Shown here: positions 9,666 to 19,997 of the stretch, one piece after another
Layout: each line of letters begins with the position of its first letter
How positions within the stretch are numbered: position 1 is the first letter of the stretch
Source: Levilactobacillus zymae
Lineage (GTDB): Bacteria > Bacillota > Bacilli > Lactobacillales > Lactobacillaceae
Length of the DNA stretch: 64,000 bases
Direction of reading: 5' to 3'
Assembly (NCBI RefSeq): GCF_032190635.1
Contig: NZ_JAVLAS010000001.1
Location: 806,001 to 870,000 of the forward strand
The notes under the pieces: generated by a model
Database searches by the model: none
The model's input: only the letters and a program-made list of their open reading frames with translations
What the model was told of the DNA's origin: nothing
Made by a program: the position numbers and the translations under genes

Positions 9666-10514
9666 ATGATTAGTATTGGGTTAACAACCTGGACGGAACA
9701 TCCCGCTTTGATTGGCGGTGAAGACCGACCGGTGACCCTCACCGAATACGCGGGGCACCTGCCACTGGTCGAATTGGACACGCCATTTTACGGGATTCCC
9801 CGCACCAGCACGGTAGCCAATTGGCAGGCCACGGTACTGGACGGCTTTCAGTTTATTTTGAAGGCCAATCAGGTCATGACCACCCACGGCCAACGTCAGC
9901 ACCCGGTAACTGCTGAAGAGGTCCAAACGACCTTTACGCATTACCGTGAGATGGTGGCGCCGTTGGTGGCACGGCAGCAATTACAAACGATTTTATTGCA
10001 GTTTCCACCGTACTTTAATCGCACCACGGCCAACATTGAATATCTGCGGCAGGTTCGGTTAGCCCTGGGCGACCTGCCACTGGCCGTGGAGTTTCGTAGC
10101 CCTAGCTGGTTCGCCACGCCGGGGTTGACGACCGACGTGATGGCGTACCTGCAGTCGCTTAAACTGACTAACGTGGTGACCGACGAACCCCACAATTTAA
10201 ACGATGGGATTCCGTTAGTGCCCACGGTGACCACCCCGCAACTGGCGGTGGTGCGACTGCACGGTCGTAACGCGCAGGGCTGGTTCAATCAGGGTGCTAA
10301 CTGGCGCAAGACCCGGACGCTGTACAAATACAGTGAAGACGAACTTCAGACAATTGCGACGCTGGTGCGGCAGTTGGCCGCGCAGGCGCAAAACGTCAGC
10401 GTGATCTTCAATAACAACTCCGGGCGCGATGCCGCCCCGAACGCCTTACGGTTAAGGGAAATCTTGAACCTGCACTGGACCAATTTGGCCCCACAACAAT
10501 TGGACTTATTTTAA
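9666..10514 (+). CDS. DUF72 domain-containing protein (YecE-like TIM barrel)
   Basis: The 282-residue protein matches the DUF72/YecE family, which folds like a TIM barrel and has no settled reaction. Family features seen are the N-terminal IGLTTWTEHP, YAGHLPLVELDTPFYGIP, LQFPPYFNRT, the AVEFRSPSWF segment, and the C-terminal NNNSGRDAAPNAL. The ATG at 9666 has AAGGGGGG about 10 bases upstream. A hairpin (ctagatt ... aatctag, about 9609-9632) lies in front of it. The gene is likely monocistronic. Confidence 0.88.
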   Translation: MISIGLTTWTEHPALIGGEDRPVTLTEYAGHLPLVELDTPFYGIPRTSTVANWQATVLDGFQFILKANQVMTTHGQRQHPVTAEEVQTTFTHYREMVAPLVARQQLQTILLQFPPYFNRTTANIEYLRQVRLALGDLPLAVEFRSPSWFATPGLTTDVMAYLQSLKLTNVVTDEPHNLNDGIPLVPTVTTPQLAVVRLHGRNAQGWFNQGANWRKTRTLYKYSEDELQTIATLVRQLAAQAQNVSVIFNNNSGRDAAPNALRLREILNLHWTNLAPQQLDLF

Positions 10515-10531
10515 GGTCACACCAGATAAGA

Positions 10532-10566
10532 AATCCCCGGCCACAGCTATGGCTTGACCGGGGATT
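10532..10566 (+). terminator. Probable terminator after the DUF72 gene
   Basis: A stem of nine GC-rich pairs (aatccccgg/ccggggatt) follows the stop codon. It lacks a clear T-run, so termination efficiency is uncertain. Confidence 0.5.
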
Positions 10567-10582
10567 ATGCTATACTAAATGA

Positions 10583-12682
<2,100 letters not shown>

Positions 12683-12693
12683 CGTCAAGCACA

Positions 12694-12734
12694 ACGCGGG
12701 CGGCGAATCGAAAGACGCCGGCCCGCGTTTTTTT
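12694..12734 (+). terminator. Rho-independent terminator of metG
   Basis: The arms acgcgggc-ggcg and cgcc-ggcccgcgt close a GC-rich stem followed by seven Ts. Confidence 0.85.
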
Positions 12735-12882
12735 GAGTGTTAGATTTGGCAAAACTGGGTTGCTGATAGCCGTTGAGACGGCCATCAAAAACGAGTGGTT
12801 CGGGTGCTAGAAATTAAAAACGACTATTTACAGCCTGTAGGCGACCAGTTTAGCCCAGCGTTTCATGCAAAGGAGAGTATCC

Positions 12883-13659
12883 ATGCAAATCTATGATTCA
12901 CATACCCATTTAAACAGTGAAGAATTTATTACCGACGTGCCCAAGTATTTGCAGCGCGCCGCCGACTTGGGCGTCACCAAGATGACCATCGTGGGGTCCA
13001 ACACCCAGTTGAATACCGCCGCCATCAAATTGGCCCACCAGTATCCTGAATTGGTGGCCGCAGTAGGGTGGCATCCCGAGGATTCCAAGAACTACACGCC
13101 GGCCAAGGAAGCCGAACTGGAAAGCCAGTTGGCCGACGACCGCGTGCGGGCGTTGGGAGAAATCGGGTTGGACTACCACTGGGATACGTCCCCACAGGAC
13201 ACCCAACGCAAGGTCTTTGCCCGCCAAATTGCGATTGCCAAGGAGGTCGGCAAGCCCATCGTGGTCCACAACCGTGACGCCTTTGCCGATACTTACCGGA
13301 TCATCAAAGAAGCCGGGATCCAAGACATCGGTGGGGTCATGCACAGCTTTAACGGTGATCCCGAATGGTTGAAGAAGTTTCTGGACTTAGGGATGCACAT
13401 CTCCTATTCCGGGGTGGCGAGTTTCAAGAACGCCCACGAGGTCCACGATTCTGTGCGGGCGACGCCACTCGACGTGATGATGGTCGAGACCGATGCACCG
13501 TACCTGACGCCGGAACCCCATCGTGGCGAACAGAACGAGCCGGGCTTTACCCGCTACACGGTCGAAGCCATCGCCAAGGAACGCGACACCACGCCGGACG
13601 AGATTGCCGCGGCGACCTACCACAACGCAGAGGAGTTTTACCATATTGAAAAAGATTAA
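12883..13659 (+). CDS. TatD-family metal-dependent DNase
   Basis: The 258-residue protein belongs to the TatD hydrolases, metal-dependent DNases with a TIM barrel. Metal ligands are visible in YDSHTHLN, the Glu of ALGEIGLDYHWD, HNRDAF and the C-terminal ETDAPYLTPEPHRG. AAAGGAG (12869-12875) sets the ATG at 12883. Its 3' end overlaps the start of rnmV by 14 bases, so the two are translationally linked. Confidence 0.93.
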   Translation: MQIYDSHTHLNSEEFITDVPKYLQRAADLGVTKMTIVGSNTQLNTAAIKLAHQYPELVAAVGWHPEDSKNYTPAKEAELESQLADDRVRALGEIGLDYHWDTSPQDTQRKVFARQIAIAKEVGKPIVVHNRDAFADTYRIIKEAGIQDIGGVMHSFNGDPEWLKKFLDLGMHISYSGVASFKNAHEVHDSVRATPLDVMMVETDAPYLTPEPHRGEQNEPGFTRYTVEAIAKERDTTPDEIAAATYHNAEEFYHIEKD

Positions 13660-14221
13660 AGAAGTGCTGGTGGTTGAGGGTAAGGACGACACCAAGGCCA
13701 TCAACCGCGCGGTCAACGCCGATACCATCGAAACTCGCGGGTCCGCGATTGACGAGGACACCTTGGCGTTGATTGAAAAGTTGGCCGACCAGCGTGGCGT
13801 GATCATCTTCACCGACCCGGACTTTTCCGGGGAGAAGATCCGCAAGATTGTAGCCGAGGCCGTTCCCAACGCTAAGCACGCCTTTCTGCCTAAAAAAGAA
13901 GGCCGTCCGGACAAGGCGGGCGGGTCGTTGGGCGTGGAACACGCCACGCCGGACGCGATTCGCGCGGCCCTCGACCACGTCTATACCGAGACCGACGCCG
14001 CCCCGGAACTGATCACCCACGCCGATCTGATGGCGGCGGGCTTGATTGGGGGCGCGGGTGCTAAGCAACGCCGCGAACAACTGGGTGAACTGCTGCAGAT
14101 TGGGTACGTCAACGGCAAGCAGTTGGAGAAACGCTTACGGATGTTTGGTATCCAACCGGCGACGTTTGCCCACGCCATCGCGCAATTGAACGCAACATCG
14201 AAGGAGGAATTTCATGAATAA
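13646..14221 (+). CDS. rnmV: Ribonuclease M5
   Basis: RNase M5 trims 5S rRNA precursors. The 191-residue product begins with a TOPRIM domain: VVEGKDD holds the catalytic Glu and [13 protein letters not shown] the DxD region. [20 protein letters not shown] follows as in the family. The start is a TTG at 13646 inside tatD, preceded by GAGGAG; upstream in-frame codons would add sequence not seen in homologues. The stop overlaps the ATG of rsmA. Confidence 0.94.
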   Translation: MKKIKEVLVVEGKDDTKAINRAVNADTIETRGSAIDEDTLALIEKLADQRGVIIFTDPDFSGEKIRKIVAEAVPNAKHAFLPKKEGRPDKAGGSLGVEHATPDAIRAALDHVYTETDAAPELITHADLMAAGLIGGAGAKQRREQLGELLQIGYVNGKQLEKRLRMFGIQPATFAHAIAQLNATSKEEFHE

Positions 14222-15104
14222 CGACGTGCCAGAAATTGGCTCCCCGGCCCGGACCAAGGCCATCCTGAACCGTTACCGGTTAGTGGCCAAGAAGAGCTTG
14301 GGCCAAAACTTCTTGTCGGACCTGAATATTTTACGTAACATCGTCAGTGCGGCCGACGTGACCGACAACGATAACGTCATCGAAATTGGTCCCGGGATTG
14401 GGGCGCTGACCGAACAGCTTGCGCGGCGGGCACGGCGGGTCGTGGCGTTCGAAATCGACGAAAACCTTTTGCCGGTCCTCGATGACACCCTGATGCCCTA
14501 CGATAACGTAAAGATCATCAACCAGGATATTTTAAAGGCCAACCTGCCCGAGGTGATTCACAATGAGTTTGAACCGGGGCACCCCATTAAACTGGTTGCC
14601 AACCTGCCATACTACATCACCACACCGATCCTGATGGGTGTGCTGAAGAGTAACGTGACCTTCGATCAGATTGTCGTGATGATGCAGGCGGAAGTGGCCG
14701 ACCGGTTAGTGGCGGTGCCTGGAACCAAGGCTTACGGGTCCTTGTCCGTTGTGATGCAGTATCGGGCCCACGTCGAGGTGGCGTTTAACGTGCCCCGGAC
14801 GGCGTTTATTCCCCAACCTAACGTCGATTCGGCCATCATTCGGCTGACGCCCCGGGAGCCCTTACCCGTGGAGCCCTACAGTGATCAAGCGCTTTACGGG
14901 TTCGTGAAGGGCTGCTTCGCTCACCGGCGCAAGTCGTTGTGGAACAACCTACAAGGGATTTTTGGCAAGCAGCCCGAGGTGCGGGACCGCATTGAAGCCG
15001 TGCTGAACCAAGTCGATATCTCGCGTCAACTGCGGCCCGAACGATTAACGTTGATTAATTTTATTGAATTGGTGAATGCTTTTCACGCTGACGGGTTGAT
15101 GTAA
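14214..15104 (+). CDS. rsmA: 16S rRNA (adenine1518/1519-N6)-dimethyltransferase
   Basis: RsmA (KsgA) uses S-adenosylmethionine to dimethylate two adenines near the 3' end of 16S rRNA, a ribosome maturation step. The 296 residues include [11 protein letters not shown], the SAM-binding [15 protein letters not shown], and the catalytic motif [16 protein letters not shown] lies before the ATG, which overlaps rnmV by 8 bases. Confidence 0.97.
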   Translation: MNNDVPEIGSPARTKAILNRYRLVAKKSLGQNFLSDLNILRNIVSAADVTDNDNVIEIGPGIGALTEQLARRARRVVAFEIDENLLPVLDDTLMPYDNVKIINQDILKANLPEVIHNEFEPGHPIKLVANLPYYITTPILMGVLKSNVTFDQIVVMMQAEVADRLVAVPGTKAYGSLSVVMQYRAHVEVAFNVPRTAFIPQPNVDSAIIRLTPREPLPVEPYSDQALYGFVKGCFAHRRKSLWNNLQGIFGKQPEVRDRIEAVLNQVDISRQLRPERLTLINFIELVNAFHADGLM

Positions 15105-15124
15105 CCCTTACCATTGGCTGATTC

Positions 15125-15190
15125 TTGCGCTTGTTAACCCGTTGTGGTATAATTTGCATTTCTTGTGAAACTATGGTATCATGTTTCACA
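15125..15190 (+). promoter_or_regulatory. Tandem extended -10 promoters and dyad before veg
   Basis: Two promoters overlap head to tail. P1 is TTGCGC (15125-15130), 17-bp spacer, TGG-TATAAT (15148-15153). P2 is TTGCAT (15154-15159), 17-bp spacer, TGG-TATCAT (15177-15182). A perfect 8-bp inverted repeat TGTGAAAC/GTTTCACA (15164-15171 and 15183-15190) brackets the P2 -10, which looks like an operator. Confidence 0.7.
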
Positions 15191-15202
15191 GAGGTGAAGT
15201 GC

Positions 15203-15439
15203 ATGCCAACAAGTTTAGCGAACATTAAGAACAAACTGGATGGGCGTATTGGCGAAAAATTGATGGTCATCGCTCAAGCTGGTCGAAAGAAAACAACCGA
15301 ACGGCATGGAATTCTCCGGGAGACCTACCCCGCCGTTTTCGTGGTAGATCTTGACCAGAATGAAAATTCATTCGAACGGGTTTCTTACAGCTATACCGAT
15401 ATTTTAACCAAAAACATCGAAGTTGATTTCGATGAATAA
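15203..15439 (+). CDS. veg: Veg family protein
   Basis: This 78-residue protein matches the Veg family, linked to biofilm formation in Bacillus subtilis and driven there by a very strong promoter. The sequence MPTSLANIKNKLDGRIGEKL and KTTERHGILRETYPAVFVV is typical. GAGGTG (15192-15197) sets the ATG at 15203. Molecular function is unsettled. The usual place between rsmA and ispE is conserved. Confidence 0.93.
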   Translation: MPTSLANIKNKLDGRIGEKLMVIAQAGRKKTTERHGILRETYPAVFVVDLDQNENSFERVSYSYTDILTKNIEVDFDE

Positions 15440-15445
15440 TAATTG

Positions 15446-15469
15446 GGCCGGATAAGGCCTTTTTATTTT
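15446..15469 (+). terminator. Weak terminator after veg
   Basis: A short GGCC/GGCC stem around ggataa is followed by a T-rich run. A TATAAT hexamer (15484-15489) just after it probably serves ispE. Confidence 0.45.
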
Positions 15470-15551
15470 GCACTTTTCCATAGTATAATGGGCTTAATTA
15501 CATTCAGAACAACGGTAGAGCGGCAAGCCTACCAGGAATTCAGGTGAGCTC

Positions 15552-16406
15552 ATGCAACTGATTGAAAAGGCACCGGCCAAGATAAATCTCGGGCTCGACA
15601 CCCCATACCATCATCAGGATGGCATGGAGGAGTGGAACATGGTGATGACGTCGGTCGATCTGGCGGACTACGTCGAGATCCAAACGTTAACCCACCATAA
15701 GCGGATTCGCGTGGCGTCGGATAGTGGTTTTTTACCCAACGATCAGCGTAACTTGGCCTTTCAAGCGGCCCACTTACTGCAAACCCAATTTCAGGTCAAG
15801 CAGGGGGTCAACATTCGTATCAAGAAAAACATTCCGGTTGCCGCCGGTCTGGGCGGGGGGTCGTCCGATGCAGCCGCCGTCTTACGGGGGTTAAATCAGC
15901 TCTGGAATCTGGGCCTGTCGTGGCAGGAACTGGCTAAGCTGGGCCTGCAGATTGATTCGGACGTGCCGTACTGTGTGTACGGACGAACGGCCCACGTGCG
16001 CGGTCGTGGGGAACGAATTACGCCGTTATCGAAACTTCCGGCGGCTTGGGTGGTTTTGGCCAAGCCTAAGGTGAGCGTTTCGACACCCAGTATTCTGCAG
16101 CACATTCGCTACGATGATTTAGATCATCCGGACATTGACGCGTTATTGCGGGGCATTCGCGAGCAAGATATTGCCGCGATGTGTGCGGTGATGGGGAACG
16201 TCTTGGAACCGCTCACGGCGACTCGGCATCCCGAAATTACGCAGTTGAAACGGCAGATGATGAAGTTTGGCGCGGATGCCGCGCAGATGAGCGGAACTGG
16301 GCCCACGGTCTTTGGCTTGTGTAGCAAGCAATCGCGTGCCCAGCGCGTCTTTAACGGCATGAAGGGCTTTTGCCGTGAGGTGTATTTGGTCCGGCCGTTA
16401 CCTTAG
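15552..16406 (+). CDS. ispE: 4-diphosphocytidyl-2-C-methyl-D-erythritol kinase
   Basis: The 284-residue GHMP kinase matches IspE: APAKINLGLDTPYHHQDGMEE at the start, the ATP loop PVAAGLGGGSSDAAA, and MSGTGPTVFG at the end. IspE phosphorylates CDP-methylerythritol in the MEP route. This window also carries mvaA of the mevalonate route, and lactobacilli commonly keep ispE as an isolated MEP gene, so its true role here may differ. The ATG at 15552 follows a weak caggtgag site. A terminator follows, and the IS lies beyond it. Confidence 0.93.
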   Translation: MQLIEKAPAKINLGLDTPYHHQDGMEEWNMVMTSVDLADYVEIQTLTHHKRIRVASDSGFLPNDQRNLAFQAAHLLQTQFQVKQGVNIRIKKNIPVAAGLGGGSSDAAAVLRGLNQLWNLGLSWQELAKLGLQIDSDVPYCVYGRTAHVRGRGERITPLSKLPAAWVVLAKPKVSVSTPSILQHIRYDDLDHPDIDALLRGIREQDIAAMCAVMGNVLEPLTATRHPEITQLKRQMMKFGADAAQMSGTGPTVFGLCSKQSRAQRVFNGMKGFCREVYLVRPLP

Positions 16407-16419
16407 CATGATGTGAAAA

Positions 16420-16467
16420 GACTCAGCGGGTTCTCTAATTATCTGGAGAGTTGTTGGGTCCTTTTTT
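16420..16467 (+). terminator. Rho-independent terminator of ispE
   Basis: The arms gactcagcgg...tctct and ggagag...ttgttgggtc pair with several G-T pairs, then a run of Ts (16462-16467). Confidence 0.75.
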
Positions 16468-16484
16468 GGTTGGATAGAAATTTC

Positions 16485-17966
16485 GGTTCTATGTCAACTG
16501 TTGTTGGTAATTCCATTTATAAAATTGTCTAATCCTTTGAGATTAGGCAATTTTTTTTGAGCCCAAATGCCAGATGAATCCTTAATCTAAAGCTTGTGAA
16601 ACAGCCAAAGCCGTACGCAACTCGCTTTATTACCTTGATTTTGTTATTAATACCCTCCATTGGACCATTTGAGAATTCATATCTCAATGCATTATCAACC
16701 GATTCTCGGTTCTCAACCAGTGCGTTCAACGCCTTCGTCATTTCTTCTGAGCCATTGTCTTTTCCGTCTAGAACTGTTTCTAGTCGAGCGATGTCACGGT
16801 ACCTAACGGCACTCATGACCGTCTGTAACTGGTTATATGCTTCGCGTAATTCTTCGTTGATATCAAGAAGATATTCGACTACGCTATTCTCAGTTTGGCT
16901 TCCAGGAATGTTAGTGTAATTAGAGTACTTCTTTAAGTCCAACTTCTCGTTGGGCTTAAAGAACAGTCGCCAGTAACGCTTTAAAGCCTTATATTTCATG
17001 TTTGAAGGCGCATAGGATTTCATGATACGAATCCTTACTCGAGTGAATCCCCGCATCACGGAGTTAACGATGTGGAACCGATCGGTTACCACAATCGCAT
17101 TTGGAAAAATAGATTCAGCTAGTTTGGGATAAGTGTAGTTCATATCTGTCACAATGACTTTGACGCTTTCTCTAGCTTTCTTCGTATAACGTTTAAAGTA
17201 ATTCTCCAAATCATAGAGTGTCCGCGATTCCAGAATGTCCAAGAATTCACACCGAATACCATCCATAAATACAAAGCTCATGGATCCCTTTGCGTCTTTG
17301 GTAGACTTGACCTCATCCATGTTAATTACAGCCGGTAACCAGTCAAAACGCGTTTTGACGTTGCCCTGATAGCTTCTCATGATTCGCAGGACCGTTGTAC
17401 TTGAGATGCTTAATTCGGTAGCGACATGACGCATCGAAACTGTTTCACTTAATTTTAGAAAACAGGCAAGTTTGCTTGTGTTAGAGATGGTGTGGTTTCG
17501 TTGAACTAGTGGTGTTTCCGCAAGAAAGTATTGTAGGCAGTGCTTACACTTGAAGTCCCGCTTTTTAAGATGAAGCTGGACATCCCGTTCGGCAGTTCGA
17601 GGCAATTTAACATTGGCCCAGCGCCAGCCATATTTGATAATACTTTTTTGGTTTAAGACACCACATTTGGGGCATGCTTTTGGACGATAGTCCAAAATTG
17701 CCTGCACTTTAAGTGGGCCCATCATTTCCAAGGGGTTCATCACTTTTAACTTTTTGATGTTGGGGTCTTTTATCCCCAGGATAATTTTAGTATCATTAGT
17801 CATAGGATATAGTCACTTTCTCTTTCTTGAAATGTGGTAGTGGATGGATATAGGTCTGCGACTATATCCCTTTTTTGTACATTTTTTTACATTCTTTGAT
17901 TATACAAAAATATCCGTTGCCAGTAATCAAATTCATTTGATTACCAACAACAGATATTTTAGAACC
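16485..17966. mobile_element. ISL3-family insertion sequence, complete
   Basis: The element is 1482 bp. Its ends are imperfect inverted repeats sharing GGTTCTA and CTGTTGTTGGTAAT with a few differences between. It is flanked by gaaatttc (16477-16484) and aaaatttc (17967-17974), a target duplication matching at 7 of 8 bases; ISL3 elements make 8-bp duplications. It inserted between the ispE terminator and the promoter of the next gene, so no gene is broken. Its A+T content is visibly higher than the flanks. Confidence 0.92.
16529..17803 (-). CDS. ISL3-family DDE transposase
   Basis: This 424-residue transposase is intact. An N-terminal zinc finger (CPKCG about residue 44, CKHCLQYF about residue 90) and a helix-turn-helix (about 120-150, MRHVATELSISSTTVLRIM) precede the DDE catalytic domain. 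Candidate catalytic residues are Asp in VINMDEVKS, Asp in VIVTDMNYTYP and Glu in NGPMEGINNKIKVIKRVAYG. It is the only gene of the element and reads opposite to the neighbours. The element should be able to move. Confidence 0.95.
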   Translation of the reverse strand: MTNDTKIILGIKDPNIKKLKVMNPLEMMGPLKVQAILDYRPKACPKCGVLNQKSIIKYGWRWANVKLPRTAERDVQLHLKKRDFKCKHCLQYFLAETPLVQRNHTISNTSKLACFLKLSETVSMRHVATELSISSTTVLRIMRSYQGNVKTRFDWLPAVINMDEVKSTKDAKGSMSFVFMDGIRCEFLDILESRTLYDLENYFKRYTKKARESVKVIVTDMNYTYPKLAESIFPNAIVVTDRFHIVNSVMRGFTRVRIRIMKSYAPSNMKYKALKRYWRLFFKPNEKLDLKKYSNYTNIPGSQTENSVVEYLLDINEELREAYNQLQTVMSAVRYRDIARLETVLDGKDNGSEEMTKALNALVENRESVDNALRYEFSNGPMEGINNKIKVIKRVAYGFGCFTSFRLRIHLAFGLKKNCLISKD

Positions 17967-17985
17967 AAAATTTCTCGGATATTCC

Positions 17986-18015
17986 TTGGCAACTCCGCCC
18001 AGTTTCGGGTATGGT
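17986..18015 (+). promoter_or_regulatory. Probable promoter of the alpha/beta hydrolase gene
   Basis: TTGGCA (17986-17991), 18-bp spacer and TATGGT (18010-18015) start 20 bases outside the IS end, so the insertion left the gene with its promoter. Confidence 0.45.
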
Positions 18016-18052
18016 AAGAGGTAATTAATCAAGTCCAAAGGAGTGTTCGGTG

Positions 18053-19000
18053 ATGACGACAAAAAAGTGGTTAGGCGTTACAGCGGCGTTAGCAGCAACG
18101 AGTTTGGTTAGCCTAGTGGGGAGTACCCTGGCGGTCTATCAGCTGGGAATGAAGTCTTTCGGCCGCAGCAAGCAGAAGTCTAAGCAGCGCTCGATCGCGG
18201 AGAATACGGCGGCGGATAACGCTTGGTATCTGCAGCAACCCTTGCAGGAGTGGACCCAGACTAGTCAAGACGGCTTGACGTTGCGAGCGTCGTTCATCCC
18301 CGCCGCGGCTCCCAGCGACCGAGTGGCGATCTTGGCGCACGGATTAGGGCATGCGCGTGAACAAATGATTCCTTACGCACGGGTCTTTCATGCGTGGGGC
18401 TACCACGTGTTGATGCCGGACGCTCGCGCCCATGGCGATAGTGCGGGCACGACCATTGGCTATGGGTGGCTGGACCGGCATGACTATCAAGGCTGGATTG
18501 CCCAGGTGATTGACCGTCAGGGGTCTGATGCCCAGATTGTCTTGATGGGGATTTCTATGGGCGCCGCGACCGTGCTCGCAACGGCGGGTGAGAACCTGCC
18601 GGCGAACGTTAAAGCCGTGGTAGCCGATTCGGGATACGCGTCGGTTCTTGCAGAAGGGCGTTATCGGCTCTGGCATAAGTATCACGTACCGGCCACCCCA
18701 ACGATGACGTTGGCCAACCAATACTCGCGTTTAGACGCGGGGTATCGACTTCAGGACGGCGACATTGCCGAACAACTCCGGCACACGGACTTACCGATTC
18801 TCTTCATCCAAGGGGCTAACGATCAGACCGTTCCGATTGAAAATCTGAATATCCTGTACCAGGCTGCGGCCGGGCCGAAGCAACGTTACCGCCATCCTAG
18901 TGCGGGGCACATCGTAACGCGGGCGGCCGATCCAGCGAAGTATGACCAGATTGTGGCGGCGTTTTTGACGCCTTACGTGACGACCGTGACCGAAAAGTGA
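18053..19000 (+). CDS. Membrane-anchored alpha/beta hydrolase
   Basis: The 315-residue protein has an N-terminal hydrophobic segment (about residues 6-30) that should anchor it or act as an uncleaved signal, then an alpha/beta hydrolase domain. The oxyanion region AILAHGLGHAREQM, the nucleophile elbow LMGISMGAATVL (Ser), an acidic residue near LFIQGANDQTVP, and the His in HPSAGHIVTR form the expected triad. AAAGGAG is 9 bases before ATG 18053; GTG at 18050 is possible. The substrate is unknown. It ends just before the zinc transporter promoter. Confidence 0.88.
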   Translation: MTTKKWLGVTAALAATSLVSLVGSTLAVYQLGMKSFGRSKQKSKQRSIAENTAADNAWYLQQPLQEWTQTSQDGLTLRASFIPAAAPSDRVAILAHGLGHAREQMIPYARVFHAWGYHVLMPDARAHGDSAGTTIGYGWLDRHDYQGWIAQVIDRQGSDAQIVLMGISMGAATVLATAGENLPANVKAVVADSGYASVLAEGRYRLWHKYHVPATPTMTLANQYSRLDAGYRLQDGDIAEQLRHTDLPILFIQGANDQTVPIENLNILYQAAAGPKQRYRHPSAGHIVTRAADPAKYDQIVAAFLTPYVTTVTEK

Positions 19001-19054
19001 TTGACAAGCTTTCATTTTTTCGGTAAACTGGTAAATGGTAATAATTATCATTTA
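19001..19054 (+). promoter_or_regulatory. Promoter with Zur/Fur-type box for the zinc ABC operon
   Basis: TTGACA (19001-19006), 17-bp spacer and TAAACT (19024-19029) make a good promoter. Immediately downstream, 19032-19054 is a near-perfect 9-1-9 palindrome (TAAATGGTAAT, A, ATTATCATTTA), closely matching the Zur box of Bacillus. Bound metal-loaded repressor would block initiation, so expression should rise when zinc is scarce. Confidence 0.85.
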
Positions 19055-19085
19055 CAGAATTCGTAGACAGAAAGCAGGGAAGTTT

Positions 19086-19997
19086 GTGCGACGGTGGGGA
19101 TGGCTAACGGGCCTGATAATCATGGTAATTTTAAGTTTAGGCCTGAGCGGTTGCCAGACCCAGCCAAGGTCTGCGGCAACAGCCAAGGGCATTCGCGTGG
19201 TGGCCTCGCTGAACTTTTACGGTGAAGCGGCGCAGAAGATTCTGGGTGACGCGGGAACGGTTACGGCGGTGATTAATAGTCCCAGTGTTGACCCGGAAAG
19301 CTTTGAACCCGATATCGCGACGGCCAAAAAGGTGGCTCAAGCCAACGTGGTGATTCAAAACGGCTTGGGCTACGACAGCTGGATGCAACGACTGGTGGCC
19401 GCTAATGGGCATAGCGACATTCAGGTGCTCAATCTGGGTAATCTCGTGGGTCAAAAGATGGGCGCGAACCCCCATTTGTGGAGCGATCCCCAGTTGATGA
19501 CCCAGATGACCCACCAATTGGTGCGGCGTTTTAGTCGTTTAGATCCGCAACATGCCGCGGCGTTCAAACGCCGGGGCGCGGCTTACGAACGACAGTTGCA
19601 GGCGTTGCCCCGACTGGCACGTCAGATTCGGCAGCACGCCAATGGTCAGAAAGTGGCCGTTAGTGAACCGGTTTTTAACTTAGCGTTGAGCGCGATGGGT
19701 TACCGGGTAAGCGACGGGCACTTTGCCCAGGCCATCGAGGAAGATAGCGATCCCACCCCGGCCGACATTACTCAGCTGGCGGCGCAGATTCGGCACCACA
19801 AAATTGCGTTTTTTGTGGAAAATACCCAAAATTCCAGCAAGAACGTGACGACCATGGTCCAGCTAGCACGGCGGTATCATGTTCCGGTGGTTCGGGTGAC
19901 TGAAACCAAGCCGGTTCATCAGAGCTATCTGACCTGGATGACCGGCCAGTACCGGCAAGTTCTACGGATTCAACAGGAAGCGAGGAAGCAGTCGTGA
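19086..19997 (+). CDS. Metal (zinc) ABC transporter substrate-binding lipoprotein
   Basis: This is the extracytoplasmic binding protein of a cluster A-I metal transporter (ZnuA/AdcA/PsaA family). A GTG at 19086 is preferred: it follows AGGGAAG and gives a lipoprotein signal with lipobox LSGC. The ATG at 19035 lies inside the operator and is rejected. Expected ligand regions are NPHLW (His) and VSEPVFN (Glu), and the VTETKP segment near the end. The usual first ligand His of the DPHxxEP motif is replaced by Glu here (VDPESFEP). The protein ends by overlapping the ATPase gene. Zinc is favoured by the operator, manganese not excluded. Confidence 0.88.
   Translation: MRRWGWLTGLIIMVILSLGLSGCQTQPRSAATAKGIRVVASLNFYGEAAQKILGDAGTVTAVINSPSVDPESFEPDIATAKKVAQANVVIQNGLGYDSWMQRLVAANGHSDIQVLNLGNLVGQKMGANPHLWSDPQLMTQMTHQLVRRFSRLDPQHAAAFKRRGAAYERQLQALPRLARQIRQHANGQKVAVSEPVFNLALSAMGYRVSDGHFAQAIEEDSDPTPADITQLAAQIRHHKIAFFVENTQNSSKNVTTMVQLARRYHVPVVRVTETKPVHQSYLTWMTGQYRQVLRIQQEARKQS

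Noticed and set aside
12910..13344. Long opposite-strand frames inside tatD, rnmV, metG and other genes
   Set aside because: They are shadows of strongly supported genes in G+C-rich DNA and match no family.
19035..19085. ATG at 19035 as start of the metal-binding protein
   Set aside because: It lies inside the operator palindrome and would put about 17 residues before a normal lipoprotein signal.
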